Part shown: positions 7,969 through 17,111 of the stretch, piece after piece
How the letters are laid out: the number at the start of each line of letters is the position of its first letter
Position numbering within the stretch: position 1 is the stretch's first letter
Source of the DNA: Affinundibacterium nitidum
Lineage (GTDB): Bacteria > Pseudomonadota > Gammaproteobacteria > Burkholderiales > Burkholderiaceae_D
Assembly: GCF_014284155.1 (NCBI RefSeq)
Contig: NZ_JACOFZ010000001.1
Span: 948,545 to 1,012,544 of the forward strand
Reading direction: 5' to 3'
Length of the DNA: 64,000 bases
Notes under the pieces: model-generated
The model's input: only the letters and a program-made list of their open reading frames with translations
Database searches by the model: none
Told to the model about the DNA's origin: nothing
Made by a program: the position numbers and the translations under genes

Positions 7969-9171
7969 TTAACCACCAAAAGGTGCATCGACGGCGTGGC
8001 TTTGCTCGGTAAACCAACGAGGGCCGGTCTCAGCCATGTAGAAATGGTCTTCAAGACGAATACCAAATTCACCGTCGAGACAAATCATCGGTTCATTGCT
8101 AAAGCACATGCCTTTTGCCAATGGCGTCTTATTGCCTTTGACGAGGTAAGTCCATTCATGAATATCAAGACCAATGCCATGTCCGGTGCGATGTGGTAAA
8201 CCCGGGGTCTTGTAGCCTGGTCCTAGTCCAGCGGCTTCCAGCACGCGACGTGCGGCGAGATCGACCTCCTCGCACGGCACACCAATTTGCGCAGCATCGA
8301 AAGCGGCGGCTTGCGCTTCTTTTTCCAAATTCCACATGCTGCGTTGGCGAGCAGTTGGTTCACCAAACACGTAACTACGCGTGATGTCGGAATGATAGCG
8401 TTCAATCATGCAACCAGTATCGATCAAGACCATATCGCCCTCTTTCAAATACTGCACACCATCTGGGCCATGCGGAATTGACGTTGGTAGGCCAAAACTG
8501 ACGATACAAAACGTAGAACTACTGCCACCGTAGGCGCGGTGTGCTTGATTAATGAAGTCGGCAACTTCGAAGGAAGAAATTCCTTCTCGCAAAATGCGTG
8601 CTGCGCGTTTATGCACTTCCAGCGTAATATTCTTTGCCGCCTGCATCAACGAGATTTCATTGTCCGATTTGTGCATCCGACATGCGGCAGTCACGGCCAT
8701 CGCATTCACGATCTGGTAGGAACTCAATGCCTGACGCAGACCATCTGCGATGAAGAACGGTGCTGCTTCATCGAGCGCTATCGTGCCACTGAGTTTTTCA
8801 TCAGCCAAAATAGCTGCTACTAAGGCATACGGGCTTTCATCTTCTTCCCATAAGCGAATCAAAGCTTGATCGCCCAAGGTTTCACGCAATTTAGATTCTT
8901 CAAACGCTGGGCTAACAAAAATCAATTTGCCATCGGCGGTCAAGACTGCACCGACCAAGCGTTCGCTTTGATACCAAGAAAGGCCGGTGAAATAATACAG
9001 ACTCGCACTCGCGCTCAAGACCAAAGCGGCGATGCCGTTTTGCTGCATTAACTGGGCCGCTTGTTGTCGACGTTGCTGGCGTTCGCCTTCCGTAATCGGG
9101 CGCACATGAGACAAATCTTTTGAGATGGCTGCCAACTCGGTCGCAGCGTTCGATCCACCAATACCAATCAT
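7969..9171 (-). CDS. M24 family metallopeptidase (Xaa-Pro aminopeptidase-like)
   Basis: 400 residues: a creatinase N-terminal domain (about 40-170) and a pita-bread M24 peptidase domain (about 175-390). The five metal ligands can be seen in order: Asp in LIDTGC, Asp in YHSDITRSY, His in HRTGHGIGLDIHE, Glu in SNEPMI and Glu in GIRLEDHF. It is therefore probably an active dinuclear metal aminopeptidase cleaving Xaa-Pro dipeptides or a proline-containing substrate. No signal peptide is seen, so it acts in the cytoplasm. It is a single-gene unit with a terminator behind it. A perfect 6-bp palindromic hairpin (TATCGT/ACGATA, 9293-9308) lies about 120 bp upstream of its start. Confidence 0.88.
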   Translation of the reverse strand: MIGIGGSNAATELAAISKDLSHVRPITEGERQQRRQQAAQLMQQNGIAALVLSASASLYYFTGLSWYQSERLVGAVLTADGKLIFVSPAFEESKLRETLGDQALIRLWEEDESPYALVAAILADEKLSGTIALDEAAPFFIADGLRQALSSYQIVNAMAVTAACRMHKSDNEISLMQAAKNITLEVHKRAARILREGISSFEVADFINQAHRAYGGSSSTFCIVSFGLPTSIPHGPDGVQYLKEGDMVLIDTGCMIERYHSDITRSYVFGEPTARQRSMWNLEKEAQAAAFDAAQIGVPCEEVDLAARRVLEAAGLGPGYKTPGLPHRTGHGIGLDIHEWTYLVKGNKTPLAKGMCFSNEPMICLDGEFGIRLEDHFYMAETGPRWFTEQSHAVDAPFGG

Positions 9172-9313
9172 TCGATTTCCTTCTTTTATATCAACACAGT
9201 GTTAGGACATACACTGGAATGTATCAAACTTTGCGCTAGCGGTCTTGTCGTTTGCAGTGAAGCCCATGACGAATTCGGCATAGCAAAAATAATATCGTTC
9301 TCACGATAAATAC

Positions 9314-9347
9314 AAAAAAGGCCAGCCTTCACAGACTAGCCTTTTTT
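9314..9347 (-). terminator. intrinsic terminator after the aminotransferase gene
   Basis: AAAAAGGCCAG (9315-9325) pairs with CTAGCCTTTTT (9336-9346) with one mismatch. A-rich and T-rich flanks on both sides allow termination in either direction. It lies 36 bp beyond the stop of the minus-strand aminotransferase. Confidence 0.75.
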
Positions 9348-9383
9348 TGATTTGAACCCTGTTGGTTTGAACCTAAATCGTTT

Positions 9384-10577
9384 TTACATACGTGCTTTGA
9401 TCAATTTACCAATTTTTTCGATACCTTCATTGATTTTCTCTGGCGATACCGTCACAAAACTCAAACGGAATGTATTCGTTTCCGCTTCGTTCGCATAGAA
9501 AGGACCGCCAGGCACGAAGGCCACATTGTTCGCAATCGCTTCATCCAACAATTCTTTGCTGTGGATATGCTTAGGCAAAGTCACCCAAATGAACATACCG
9601 CCGAGTGGACGTGTCCAGGTCACGCCTTCTGGGAAGTTCTTCGTCATCGCTTCCAACATCACATCGCATTGCGCGGAGTAGAAACGACGAATGCTTGGAA
9701 TATGTTCTTGCAAGAAGCCATCTTTGATCACTTCATACACAGCCATTTGTGTCAAGGTCGACGTATGCAAGTCAGTCGCCTGTTTAGCTTGTTCCAATTT
9801 GCGAATCAATGGAATCGGCGCAACCATGTAACCCAAGCGAATACCAGGCGTCAAAATCTTAGAGAAAGAACCGAGGTAAATAACGCCATCTGGATTCATA
9901 TTCAACAACTTCGGCAAAGGTTCGCCGCTGTAGCACAAATCACCGTATGGATTATCTTCGATCAAAGGAATGCCCATGCGCGCGCATGTTTCGACCAATT
10001 CTTGACGACGTTCAATCGACAACGTACGGCCAGTCGGATTTTGGAAGTTAGGCAAAGCGTAGAACAATTTCGCGCCCTCGCCTTTCGCTGCAACAGAGGC
10101 TGGAACCACACCATCATTGTCCATCTCTACAGAAACGAACTCTGGGCGATACACTGAAAAAGCTTGCAAAGCACCGAGGTAGCTCGGTGTTTCCACCAAA
10201 ATTTTACTACCTTCATCGACCAAGACTTTTGCCAACAAATCCAAACCTTGTTGCGAACCAGACGTCATCATGATTTGTTCTGGAACGATTTTGCAATCTG
10301 CAGTAGACAAAGAGTCCGCGATAAATTGACGCAGAGGTGTATAGCCATCTGTTGGGCCATATTGCAAAGCAGCTTTTCCATTTTCAGCCAAGACCTTATC
10401 GAACGCGGCACGCATACGATCTACTGGGAAAGTTTCTGGCGAAGGCAAACCACCGGCAAACGAAATCACTTCAGGACGCATGGTCACTTTCAAGATTTCG
10501 CGAATCGCGGAGCTTTGCAGCTGCTCCGCACGCTCAGAAAATTTCCAGTTAATTGGGGTCAAATTTAGCTTACTCAT
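9384..10577 (-). CDS. PLP-dependent aminotransferase, class I (2-aminoadipate/LysN-like)
   Basis: 397 residues of fold-type I aminotransferase. Seen: VISFAGGLPSPETFP near residue 38, LQYGPTDGYTPLRQ near 96, NPTGRTLSIERR near 185, and YLGSFSKILTPGIRLGYM near 235 with the Schiff-base lysine in SFSK. This sub-family includes 2-aminoadipate, aromatic and branched-chain aminotransferases related to the catalytic half of MocR regulators. The substrate cannot be fixed. It lies 136 bp downstream of ridA on the same strand. A MocR regulator is divergent beyond ridA, so an amino-acid catabolic unit with RidA removing imine intermediates is plausible. Confidence 0.88.
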   Translation of the reverse strand: MSKLNLTPINWKFSERAEQLQSSAIREILKVTMRPEVISFAGGLPSPETFPVDRMRAAFDKVLAENGKAALQYGPTDGYTPLRQFIADSLSTADCKIVPEQIMMTSGSQQGLDLLAKVLVDEGSKILVETPSYLGALQAFSVYRPEFVSVEMDNDGVVPASVAAKGEGAKLFYALPNFQNPTGRTLSIERRQELVETCARMGIPLIEDNPYGDLCYSGEPLPKLLNMNPDGVIYLGSFSKILTPGIRLGYMVAPIPLIRKLEQAKQATDLHTSTLTQMAVYEVIKDGFLQEHIPSIRRFYSAQCDVMLEAMTKNFPEGVTWTRPLGGMFIWVTLPKHIHSKELLDEAIANNVAFVPGGPFYANEAETNTFRLSFVTVSPEKINEGIEKIGKLIKARM

Positions 10578-10713
10578 ATTCTTGGTTCACTTCAAAAATT
10601 AATCGTTCTTATTAATCAAACTTTTTCACACCATCGGTCTCGGCGATGATGCTGTGCCACTTTGTCGCGGCACATTTGTCTTCTCTTGTGGACTTGGCGT
10701 AAGAAAGTACGAC

Positions 10714-11172
10714 TTACGCGATTTCCGCAATCATTTCAATTTCAACGCAAGCACCCAATGGGATCTGCGCTACGCCAAAAGCGGAACGTGCATGCTTACC
10801 TTGTTCGCCAAACACTTCACCGATCAACTCAGATGCGCCATTGGTGACCAAATGCTGTTCCGTATAATCTGGAGTGGAATTTACCAGACTCATTAATTTC
10901 ACGATGCGTTTAACGCGGGTCAAATCACCACCACATGCGTCTTGCAAGGTCGCCATCAAATCAATCGCAATCAAACGTGCCGCTTCTTTACCTTCTGCTG
11001 TTTCCATCGTTTGGCCCAACTTACCGACCCAAACCTTACCGTCTTTCTTGGCGATGTGACCAGAAATAAACACGGTATTTCCTGTCTGCGCATGCATTAC
11101 ATACGCAGCGGCAGGAGCAGCAACCGCTGGCAATTCAATGTTGAGGGCTTTCAGTTTTTCGTAGACGGACAT
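10714..11172 (-). CDS. RidA family protein (YjgF/YER057c/UK114)
   Basis: 152 residues, slightly longer than archetypal RidA (about 128). It belongs to the trimeric YjgF fold that hydrolyses reactive enamine/imine intermediates made by PLP enzymes. FISGHIAKKDGKVWVGKLG and LVNSTPDYTEQHLVTNGAS are typical of the longer YjgF group. The catalytic arginine (near GxRxA in true RidA) appears as ARSAFGVAQIPLGACVEIEM, near the C-terminus. It is followed by an aminotransferase and is divergent from a MocR regulator across 450 bp. Confidence 0.88.
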   Translation of the reverse strand: MSVYEKLKALNIELPAVAAPAAAYVMHAQTGNTVFISGHIAKKDGKVWVGKLGQTMETAEGKEAARLIAIDLMATLQDACGGDLTRVKRIVKLMSLVNSTPDYTEQHLVTNGASELIGEVFGEQGKHARSAFGVAQIPLGACVEIEMIAEIA

Positions 11173-11496
11173 AACAGTTTCCTATGCGTAGCCGCGCAGT
11201 TTCCTTGCAGGAAGTGGGCGAAATCAATAAAAGTAAAGCTCATGCCGAATCAAATTCAGCTTAATCCATCATTGTACGAGTCTAGCGCGCTTTAAACCAC
11301 CCTCAAGCTACGCTTAAATTACAAAAACCCGTCAAATTCACGCGACTTTATGTCCAAATTTGAAGGATTTCGGGGTTTTTCTGTGAAAACAAAAACCAAA
11401 AACAGCCACCGTCATACCACCAAAAAGCCACTTCTTAGCGAGAAACTGCGCAAAATACACGGCTTGTAAAAGGTTGTAACGACCACTTTATCAAGC

Positions 11497-11524
11497 TTGA
11501 TATGCTTGTTCTTTATGCTATGCT
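11497..11524 (+). promoter_or_regulatory. sigma-70 promoter of the MocR gene
   Basis: TTGATA (11497-11502) and TATGCT (11519-11524) are separated by 16 bp. The predicted start near 11531 falls directly at the tandem repeats, about 90 bp before the ATG at 11623. Confidence 0.6.
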
Positions 11525-11532
11525 ACCCGCAA

Positions 11533-11554
11533 ATACCGATACAGTACCAATACA
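11533..11554. promoter_or_regulatory. tandem 11-bp repeats, candidate MocR operator
   Basis: ATACCGATACA (11533-11543) is followed immediately by GTACCAATACA (11544-11554), sharing TACC-ATACA. Direct repeats are the usual recognition layout of MocR regulators. The position overlaps the transcription start of the regulator, which suggests autoregulation. Confidence 0.5.
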
Positions 11555-11622
11555 ATTACAAAAATAGATTTCACACTGTCATGGCAAAATCACCGATACA
11601 AAAATTCCTGTGAGAATTTCTT

Positions 11623-13059
11623 ATGACAAAACCCGCTAACCTCGGCAGCAGCCCGATGGTCTCGCGCGATTCAGGCGGCTCTTTGGTCGAACAGATCGTA
11701 CGCTCAGTTGCCTGTCGCATCGATGACAAATTATTGCGAACCGGATCGCGCATGCCGTCGATACGACAATTCGCCGACGAGCAGAAAGTATCGCGCTTTA
11801 CCGTGGTGGAAGCCTACGATCGTTTAGTTGCCAATGGCTATCTTGAGTCTCGTCGCGGCTCGGGCTTCTTTGTGCGCGAACGCGCTTCTTTGCTCAATAA
11901 TCTCAGTCCTGTTACTCAACCACTACCGACCTCGCAACAGCCTGACGTGGTGTGGCTGATTCGAAATATGTTCCGCCAATTGCCACCACAGAAGATGCCA
12001 GGCTCAGGTCTGTTGCCGCATGAATGGCTCGATGGTGAATTGGTTGCCAATGGCTTGCGTTCGATTAGTCGCTTAAATCAAAACCTGCTGCTGCATTACG
12101 GCACGCAACAAGGCTTTTTGCCATTACGTCAGCAACTGCAATTGAAGTTAGCCGAACTTGAGATTGCCGCCTCACCCGAACAAATTGTGACGACCAATGG
12201 CGTTACTCAAGCACTCGATTTAGTTGCCAGCGAATTTACGCAACCTGGCGATACGATTTTTGTCGACGATCCAGCTTGGTTTTTGATGTTTGGTACTTTC
12301 GCTACCCTAGGCGCCAAAGTCATTGGCATCCCTCGTCTACATGATGGCCCAGATGTCGCGAAGTTGGCGGAGCTCGCTGCCTTGCACAAGCCTAAGCTCT
12401 ATATCATTCATTCCGTATTACATAACCCGACTTCCACGTCCCTATCAGCGGCGAAGGCCTTTCAGGTACTGAAGACCGCAGAGCAACATGACTTCATGAT
12501 TGTGGAAGACGATGTCTATTGCGATATGCATCCTGGGTCGGCAGTGCAGCCGGCGACACGACTTGCCGCCCTAGATCAACTCAATCGCGTCATTTACCTT
12601 GGCGGATTTTCTAAGACATTGGCAGCGAATCTACGCGTGGGATTCATTGCAACCTCGCATCAAAACGCGATTCGTTTCTCGGACCGGAAAATGTTATCGA
12701 CCTTAACCACCAATGAAATTTGTGAACGCGTTGTGCACAAAATTTTGTCGGAAGGCCACTATCGCAAGCACGTTGATCGTATCCGCAGCAAACTCGATAC
12801 GGCGCGTCATGAGGTCACCTCGCGGGTGGAAAAAATGGGAATGCAAGTCGAATACCGCACGCCAGCGGGTATGTTTCTGTGGGTAGAAACCGGTACCGAC
12901 ACCATTGCACTTACCGAAAAAGCGCTTGAGAAAGGCATCTTAATCGCGCCAGGTAGTTTGTTCTCGCCACATCAATTGCCGTCGACACACATGCGCATAA
13001 ACGTAGCGGCCATGGGCGACGAAGGTGTGTGGAAGTTCCTCGAAAATGAATTGCGCTGA
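11623..13059 (+). CDS. MocR-type regulator (GntR HTH fused to aminotransferase domain)
   Basis: 478 residues. The N-terminal winged-helix GntR domain spans about 20-90 (DKLLRTGSRMPSIRQFADEQ, SRFTVVEAYDRLVANGYLE). It is linked to a full fold-type I aminotransferase domain from about 115 to the end, with the PLP-binding lysine in YLGGFSKTLAANLRVGF. MocR proteins use PLP or an external aldimine as the signal rather than for transamination. It is divergent from ridA and the aminotransferase, which are its likely targets. PdxR, GabR and TauR belong to the same family, but the ligand here is unknown. Confidence 0.88.
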   Translation: MTKPANLGSSPMVSRDSGGSLVEQIVRSVACRIDDKLLRTGSRMPSIRQFADEQKVSRFTVVEAYDRLVANGYLESRRGSGFFVRERASLLNNLSPVTQPLPTSQQPDVVWLIRNMFRQLPPQKMPGSGLLPHEWLDGELVANGLRSISRLNQNLLLHYGTQQGFLPLRQQLQLKLAELEIAASPEQIVTTNGVTQALDLVASEFTQPGDTIFVDDPAWFLMFGTFATLGAKVIGIPRLHDGPDVAKLAELAALHKPKLYIIHSVLHNPTSTSLSAAKAFQVLKTAEQHDFMIVEDDVYCDMHPGSAVQPATRLAALDQLNRVIYLGGFSKTLAANLRVGFIATSHQNAIRFSDRKMLSTLTTNEICERVVHKILSEGHYRKHVDRIRSKLDTARHEVTSRVEKMGMQVEYRTPAGMFLWVETGTDTIALTEKALEKGILIAPGSLFSPHQLPSTHMRINVAAMGDEGVWKFLENELR

Positions 13060-13076
13060 ACGCAATTACTATTGAA

Positions 13077-14210
13077 CTAGGCGAAGGCTTGCGGCGGGTG
13101 CGTAGCGTCAAGCGCATCTGCCTCATCAGGGTGTTCGCCTTCCTTCGCCTGCATTAAAGCCTCTTCCGCGCGGCGCAGCATGGATTCCACCGTATCCCCC
13201 TCTCGCGAAGTGGCAAAGCCGACGCTGGCATTAATTTTCAATTCACGTCCACCAACCGCGACAGGCATGGCTTGCACCGTCGAACGCGTACGAGCCGCAA
13301 TCTTTTCACCGACTTCATCACCTGCCTCTGGCAGTAATACACAAAATTCTTCAGTACCGTAACGGGCCAAACAATCATAACCGCGCGTGGCTCGCTTCAT
13401 ACGTTTGCTGACCTCCACCAAAACCATATCGCCAACATTGGCGCCATAGTGCAAATTAATTTCTTGCAAATGATCGAGATCTAAGACGACGAGCGACAAA
13501 GGCTTCCCAAGTCTGAGATGACGTTGCAATTCATTTTCTGACACACGCATAAACTCACGTCGATTCGCGATGCCGGTGAGTGGATCTGTCGTTTCTTTAC
13601 GTTGCAATTCAGATTCGGCACTCAACAATTTCAAGCGATAGTGACGCAAAAAGCGATGTATCGATTGGCCGCTATAGGTGCTCAAAATGAGCATCACAAT
13701 CACTGTGAACTGATAAAACACTGATGGGAATTGTTTGGCAAAAACCAAGGCCAAGCTTGCAAAGAAGTAGGCGAACACGAGCTGGCGTAATAAGGCAGGA
13801 CGTAGAGGCAAAACGATAGTCGCGATCAAGCATAGCCAAGCATCGATAATAAAATGCCCCAAATACGTCGAGGGCGACAAGACATCACTAATCAATTGAG
13901 TCACCAACACAAGAATGGCCCAACGATAAAGATGCGATTCAAAAGTAGGTCGATCGCTACGCCTTCCTGTCACTCGCAAGATCCACCACGCATAAGCGCA
14001 CACCGCAAGGCGCAATACGATGAGTCCAAGCACTCGGGGTTCGATTAAACCCGTGACCTGATGTATGCCTTGCAAAGCAAAATCAAGATAGAGCAAGGGA
14101 AAACTCACCCACATCAAAAATCGCAATACCTTACGCCCCAATGCATGATCTTGCACGTGATAGTGGTCTTGGTATTCTTTATCGCTGACTTCGGGATAAT
14201 GCACAGACAT
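13077..14210 (-). CDS. membrane-anchored GGDEF-domain protein with degenerate signature
   Basis: 377 residues: five to six predicted membrane helices between about residues 28 and 180, then a GGDEF domain from about 205 to 360 (TDPLTGIANRREF at 208-220). The signature is RYGTEEF at 283-289 instead of R[YF]GG[DE]EF, so the second Gly is Thr. The metal-site region reads DLDHLQEINL (244-253), where active enzymes usually have D-x-D-x-F-K-x-I-N-D, so Lys and the last Asp are changed. It may be a weak cyclase, a GTP sensor or inactive. The Asp/His-rich C-terminal tail is not conserved. It converges with the MocR gene (17 bp between stops). Confidence 0.85.
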   Translation of the reverse strand: MSVHYPEVSDKEYQDHYHVQDHALGRKVLRFLMWVSFPLLYLDFALQGIHQVTGLIEPRVLGLIVLRLAVCAYAWWILRVTGRRSDRPTFESHLYRWAILVLVTQLISDVLSPSTYLGHFIIDAWLCLIATIVLPLRPALLRQLVFAYFFASLALVFAKQFPSVFYQFTVIVMLILSTYSGQSIHRFLRHYRLKLLSAESELQRKETTDPLTGIANRREFMRVSENELQRHLRLGKPLSLVVLDLDHLQEINLHYGANVGDMVLVEVSKRMKRATRGYDCLARYGTEEFCVLLPEAGDEVGEKIAARTRSTVQAMPVAVGGRELKINASVGFATSREGDTVESMLRRAEEALMQAKEGEHPDEADALDATHPPQAFA

Positions 14211-14501
14211 GATGGTCTCTCGATCTTATTGTTTTGACGCTGCAAGGAGGCGGCTGGCAAGATCGTCAGCGCGACGTATTTCTCGGCGAATAAGTTTCCT
14301 CAGTGCACGAATTCAGTGTAGCGCTAAGACCTGCCCTTGCCAATTAATTTACGACATTCTCGACTCTACCCGTGTTTCTTTTGCATCATCACGAACACAG
14401 TGTGAAGAAAGCCGTATTTAAGCGATAATAGAGGGCTAGGCGGCACACACTCCACGCCGAAAAACAGATCCACTTTTTTATTGAATAGATAAGTAATTCA
14501 C

Positions 14502-15878
14502 ATGGCTATGCAACTCTACGACAACTGGGAACGTTCCCTGCGCCCTTTCACTCCGATTCACCAGGACTGGGTTGGCTTGTACTGTTGCGGCCCTACCGTA
14601 TATGACTACGCGCATATCGGTAACTTACGCACCTATTTATTCGAAGACGTTTTACGCCGCGCCTTAGAGCTCAATGGTTACAACGTACGTCACGTGGTCA
14701 ATATTACCGACGTCGGCCATTTGGTATCGGACGGTGATGACGGCGAAGACAAAATGGAAAAAGGTTCACGCCGTACGGGCCAAACGGCTTGGGAAATCGC
14801 CGAGAAATACACGGTCGCCTTCAAAGAAGATGTGCAACGCTTAAACATCTTAGAACCAAAAATCTGGTGCAAAGCGACCGACCATATTGTCGAACAAATT
14901 GATTTCATCAGCGTCATCGAAGAAAAAGGCTATACCTATCGCACCTCCGACGGCATCTATTTCGACACCTCGAAACAAGACGACTATGGCTATCTCGCGC
15001 GCCTCAACCGCGAAGGCTTAGAAGCCGGCAAACGCGTAGAAATCGGCGAAAAGAAAAATCCAACCGACTTCGCCTTGTGGAAGTTCAGCCCAGAAGGCAG
15101 CACACGTCAAATGGAATGGGATAGTCCATGGGGCCGTGGTTTCCCTGGCTGGCATATCGAATGCTCTGCCATGTCAGCCAAATATTTGGAACCTTGGTTT
15201 GATATTCACTGCGGTGGCGAAGACCATATCGCGATTCACCATAGCAATGAGATCGCACAAAACCAAGCCTGCCACGGCACCCGTTTAGCGAACTTCTGGA
15301 TGCATGGCTATTTCTTGCAAATCGACGCAGGCAAGATGTCCAAATCCAGCGGCGACTTTTTGCGTTTGCAAACACTGATCGACGACAATATCGACCCACT
15401 CGCTTATCGCTGGTTATGTTTGTCTGCGCACTATCGCAGTCAACTCAACTTCAGCTGGGAATCCTTAAAAGCCTCGCAAACAGGTTTGAATCGCCTACGC
15501 GAAACTTACTTCAACTTGCCATCAGGCGGCAGCATCAACCAAGACTACGCCGACCGTTTCAAGGCCGAAATTGATCAAGATTTGAATTTGCCGAAGGCGA
15601 TTGCTGTGATGTGGGAGATGTTGAAATCCAACGTAAATGACGCCGACAAAAAAACCACGCTCGACTATTTCGATTTGATGTTAGGTTTGAACCTGAAAGT
15701 GTGGGAACCAAAGAAAACGGAAATCCCTGCACACATTCTCGAACTCGTCGAACAACGCAAGATTGCGCGTCAAAACAAAGTCTGGGCGGAGTCAGATCGT
15801 TTGCGTGATGCGATTAAGGCGGCGGGATTTGAAGTTGAGGATACGCCTGCTGGGATGGTGGTGAAGGCTGTTTCTTAG
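14502..15878 (+). CDS. cysS: cysteinyl-tRNA synthetase, short HIGN-type
   Basis: Charges tRNA-Cys with cysteine. 458 residues. The class I signature is HIGN at 38-41 (usually H-[IL]-G-H) and KMSKS at 278-282. The zinc ligands can be matched to C29, C221, H246 and E250, in YCCGPT, WHIECSA and IAIHHSNE. The sub-family marker [19 protein letters not shown] is at 70-88. The sequence differs clearly from the typical betaproteobacterial CysS (MYVCGMTVYDYCHLGHAR type), suggesting a separate lineage, perhaps an extra or replaced copy. It is a single-gene unit followed by a terminator; no ppiB or lpxH is adjacent. Confidence 0.93.
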   Translation: MAMQLYDNWERSLRPFTPIHQDWVGLYCCGPTVYDYAHIGNLRTYLFEDVLRRALELNGYNVRHVVNITDVGHLVSDGDDGEDKMEKGSRRTGQTAWEIAEKYTVAFKEDVQRLNILEPKIWCKATDHIVEQIDFISVIEEKGYTYRTSDGIYFDTSKQDDYGYLARLNREGLEAGKRVEIGEKKNPTDFALWKFSPEGSTRQMEWDSPWGRGFPGWHIECSAMSAKYLEPWFDIHCGGEDHIAIHHSNEIAQNQACHGTRLANFWMHGYFLQIDAGKMSKSSGDFLRLQTLIDDNIDPLAYRWLCLSAHYRSQLNFSWESLKASQTGLNRLRETYFNLPSGGSINQDYADRFKAEIDQDLNLPKAIAVMWEMLKSNVNDADKKTTLDYFDLMLGLNLKVWEPKKTEIPAHILELVEQRKIARQNKVWAESDRLRDAIKAAGFEVEDTPAGMVVKAVS

Positions 15879-15895
15879 TCGATTATTTCAACCGC

Positions 15896-15933
15896 AAAAG
15901 CGCAAGGAGCGAAACGGTTCTTTGCGCTTTTTT
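15896..15933 (+). terminator. intrinsic terminator after cysS
   Basis: AAAAGCGCAA (15896-15905) pairs with TTGCGCTTTT (15922-15931), followed by a T-run to 15933. It starts 17 bp after the cysS stop. Confidence 0.8.
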
Positions 15934-15989
15934 GTTGCCCGAGATTCGTAGGTGGGTGCTGAGCGGAGCGAAGCCCTATATCAGGTTTT

Positions 15990-16044
15990 CGACACATTGA
16001 TGATCATCCGGACACAAAAAACAAAATTGCTCAGTGGGACACAA
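15990..16044. repeat. cluster of GACACA repeats, possible transposon-end remnant
   Basis: CGACACAT (15990-15997), GGACACAA (16010-16017) and GGACACAA (16037-16044) occur in the same orientation within 55 bp. Multiple short repeats of this kind are found at ends of IS21-like elements, but no transposase gene or second end is in the window. They lie just before the leucine-rich-repeat gene. Confidence 0.25.
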
Positions 16045-16067
16045 CCGAGATACATCGCTTAACCTAA

Positions 16068-17111
16068 CTAGCGAAACTGGAAAACCTCGTGCTTATATTG
16101 TTCGACTCCGTGCTCCTTCATCAAAGCTTCAACTCGCTTATTTTTCTTTTCATTACTTACCCCAAAGAACCCTCGTCGAAGGGACGGCATACCAATTAAA
16201 GATTCATAATGTTCAGGATCAAAATTGAGAGCGCAAAGATGAATGAACTCTTCAAGCACTGGTGCTTTTGCAAGTCCATCGAGATTTTGTAGCCCCTTCA
16301 TAGATTCAAGGTAAACACGTCTGAGGGCTTTGAGACTACGCATATCTGGTAGCTCGGTCACATTGATCAAGGATTGCAGAAAAAGAAACTGAAGGCCAGT
16401 TAGACTGCCAAGGACAGAAAGGTTAGAAAGCCCCCGAACCTGCCACAACTCAAGATACTTGAGGTTTGCTAAACCCGCTAAAGGACTCAAGTCGCTAATT
16501 CCTCCCAGCTTAATTTCGAGCGACCACAACCTTGGCAAACTACGAATGAATCTTATATCGCAAGATGTCACTGACCTTAAGACAAGTTTTTCCAATTTAC
16601 ATAGTTCACCAATTGCGTGAATATCTTTTGCCTGTCCCTCGATGTGAAGTTCCCGAATATTTTTTAATTTTGCCAACCCCTTAAGCGAAGGCTTTTTTGA
16701 CTTCGTCTTTCCCAACGACACCTTCTCAATGTCTTGCGGTAGTGATTCGAGAAACTCAAAGGTTTCGAGGTTAAAGATATCTACAGAAATAGATTTAAGT
16801 TTCTGAAGTCGGAGCACAAAATTGAAATTACTCACGCTTTGAAGATAATCAAGCTCTAGGTTTTCGACATCAGGAAGATATTCAAGTATGCTCAAATCGA
16901 ACTGGCTCAGTCCCTGGTCGTAGATTCGAATCTGAATCTCTGGCCTACGCTTTATCAAGCGATCATTCAGTAGAGCCCAACTCTGACACGAAAGTGGCCG
17001 ACGGGTTTGAACGACTGTCAAATTTGGGGCATGAATCAGCCTTTCAACATCTATTTCTGAAAGATCAGCGCGGATGTCAAAACGATCAAGTAGTAACGGC
17101 ACAAAACTCAT
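16068..17111 (-). CDS. leucine-rich-repeat protein
   Basis: 347 residues without signal peptide or membrane segment. At least six irregular leucine-rich repeats of about 21-24 residues run from about 75 to 290, for example DLSPLAGLANLKYLELWQV, LSVLGSLTGLQFLFLQSL and LPDMRSLKALRRVYLES. They are similar to SDS22/internalin-type repeats. The N-terminal 70 residues and the Lys/Glu-rich C-terminal tail have no recognised domain. The repeats form a binding surface, so a protein-interaction role is likely, but the partner is unknown. Base composition is more AT-rich than the neighbours, and repeat remnants lie beside its 3' end, consistent with transfer. Confidence 0.75.
   Translation of the reverse strand: MSFVPLLLDRFDIRADLSEIDVERLIHAPNLTVVQTRRPLSCQSWALLNDRLIKRRPEIQIRIYDQGLSQFDLSILEYLPDVENLELDYLQSVSNFNFVLRLQKLKSISVDIFNLETFEFLESLPQDIEKVSLGKTKSKKPSLKGLAKLKNIRELHIEGQAKDIHAIGELCKLEKLVLRSVTSCDIRFIRSLPRLWSLEIKLGGISDLSPLAGLANLKYLELWQVRGLSNLSVLGSLTGLQFLFLQSLINVTELPDMRSLKALRRVYLESMKGLQNLDGLAKAPVLEEFIHLCALNFDPEHYESLIGMPSLRRGFFGVSNEKKNKRVEALMKEHGVEQYKHEVFQFR

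Larger units (their letters stand above)
11173..11622. other. 450-bp divergent intergenic region between ridA and the MocR gene
   Basis: It holds the MocR promoter and tandem 11-bp repeats (listed separately) at the right end. A longer imperfect inverted repeat lies at about 11321-11381 (AAAAACCCG paired with CGGGGTTTTT, plus TCAAATT with AATTTGA). The ridA promoter must lie in the left part, but no convincing pair of boxes was found. No coding sequence is supported. Confidence 0.6.

Noticed and set aside
9561-10157. 198-codon plus-strand frame opposite the aminotransferase gene
   Set aside because: Antisense to a clear PLP enzyme; its His/Gln/Arg-rich composition is typical of a shadow frame.
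11321-11381. Imperfect inverted repeat in the ridA upstream region
   Set aside because: Several interruptions and no adjacent gene end; it could be chance in AT-rich DNA, so it is mentioned only in the region note.
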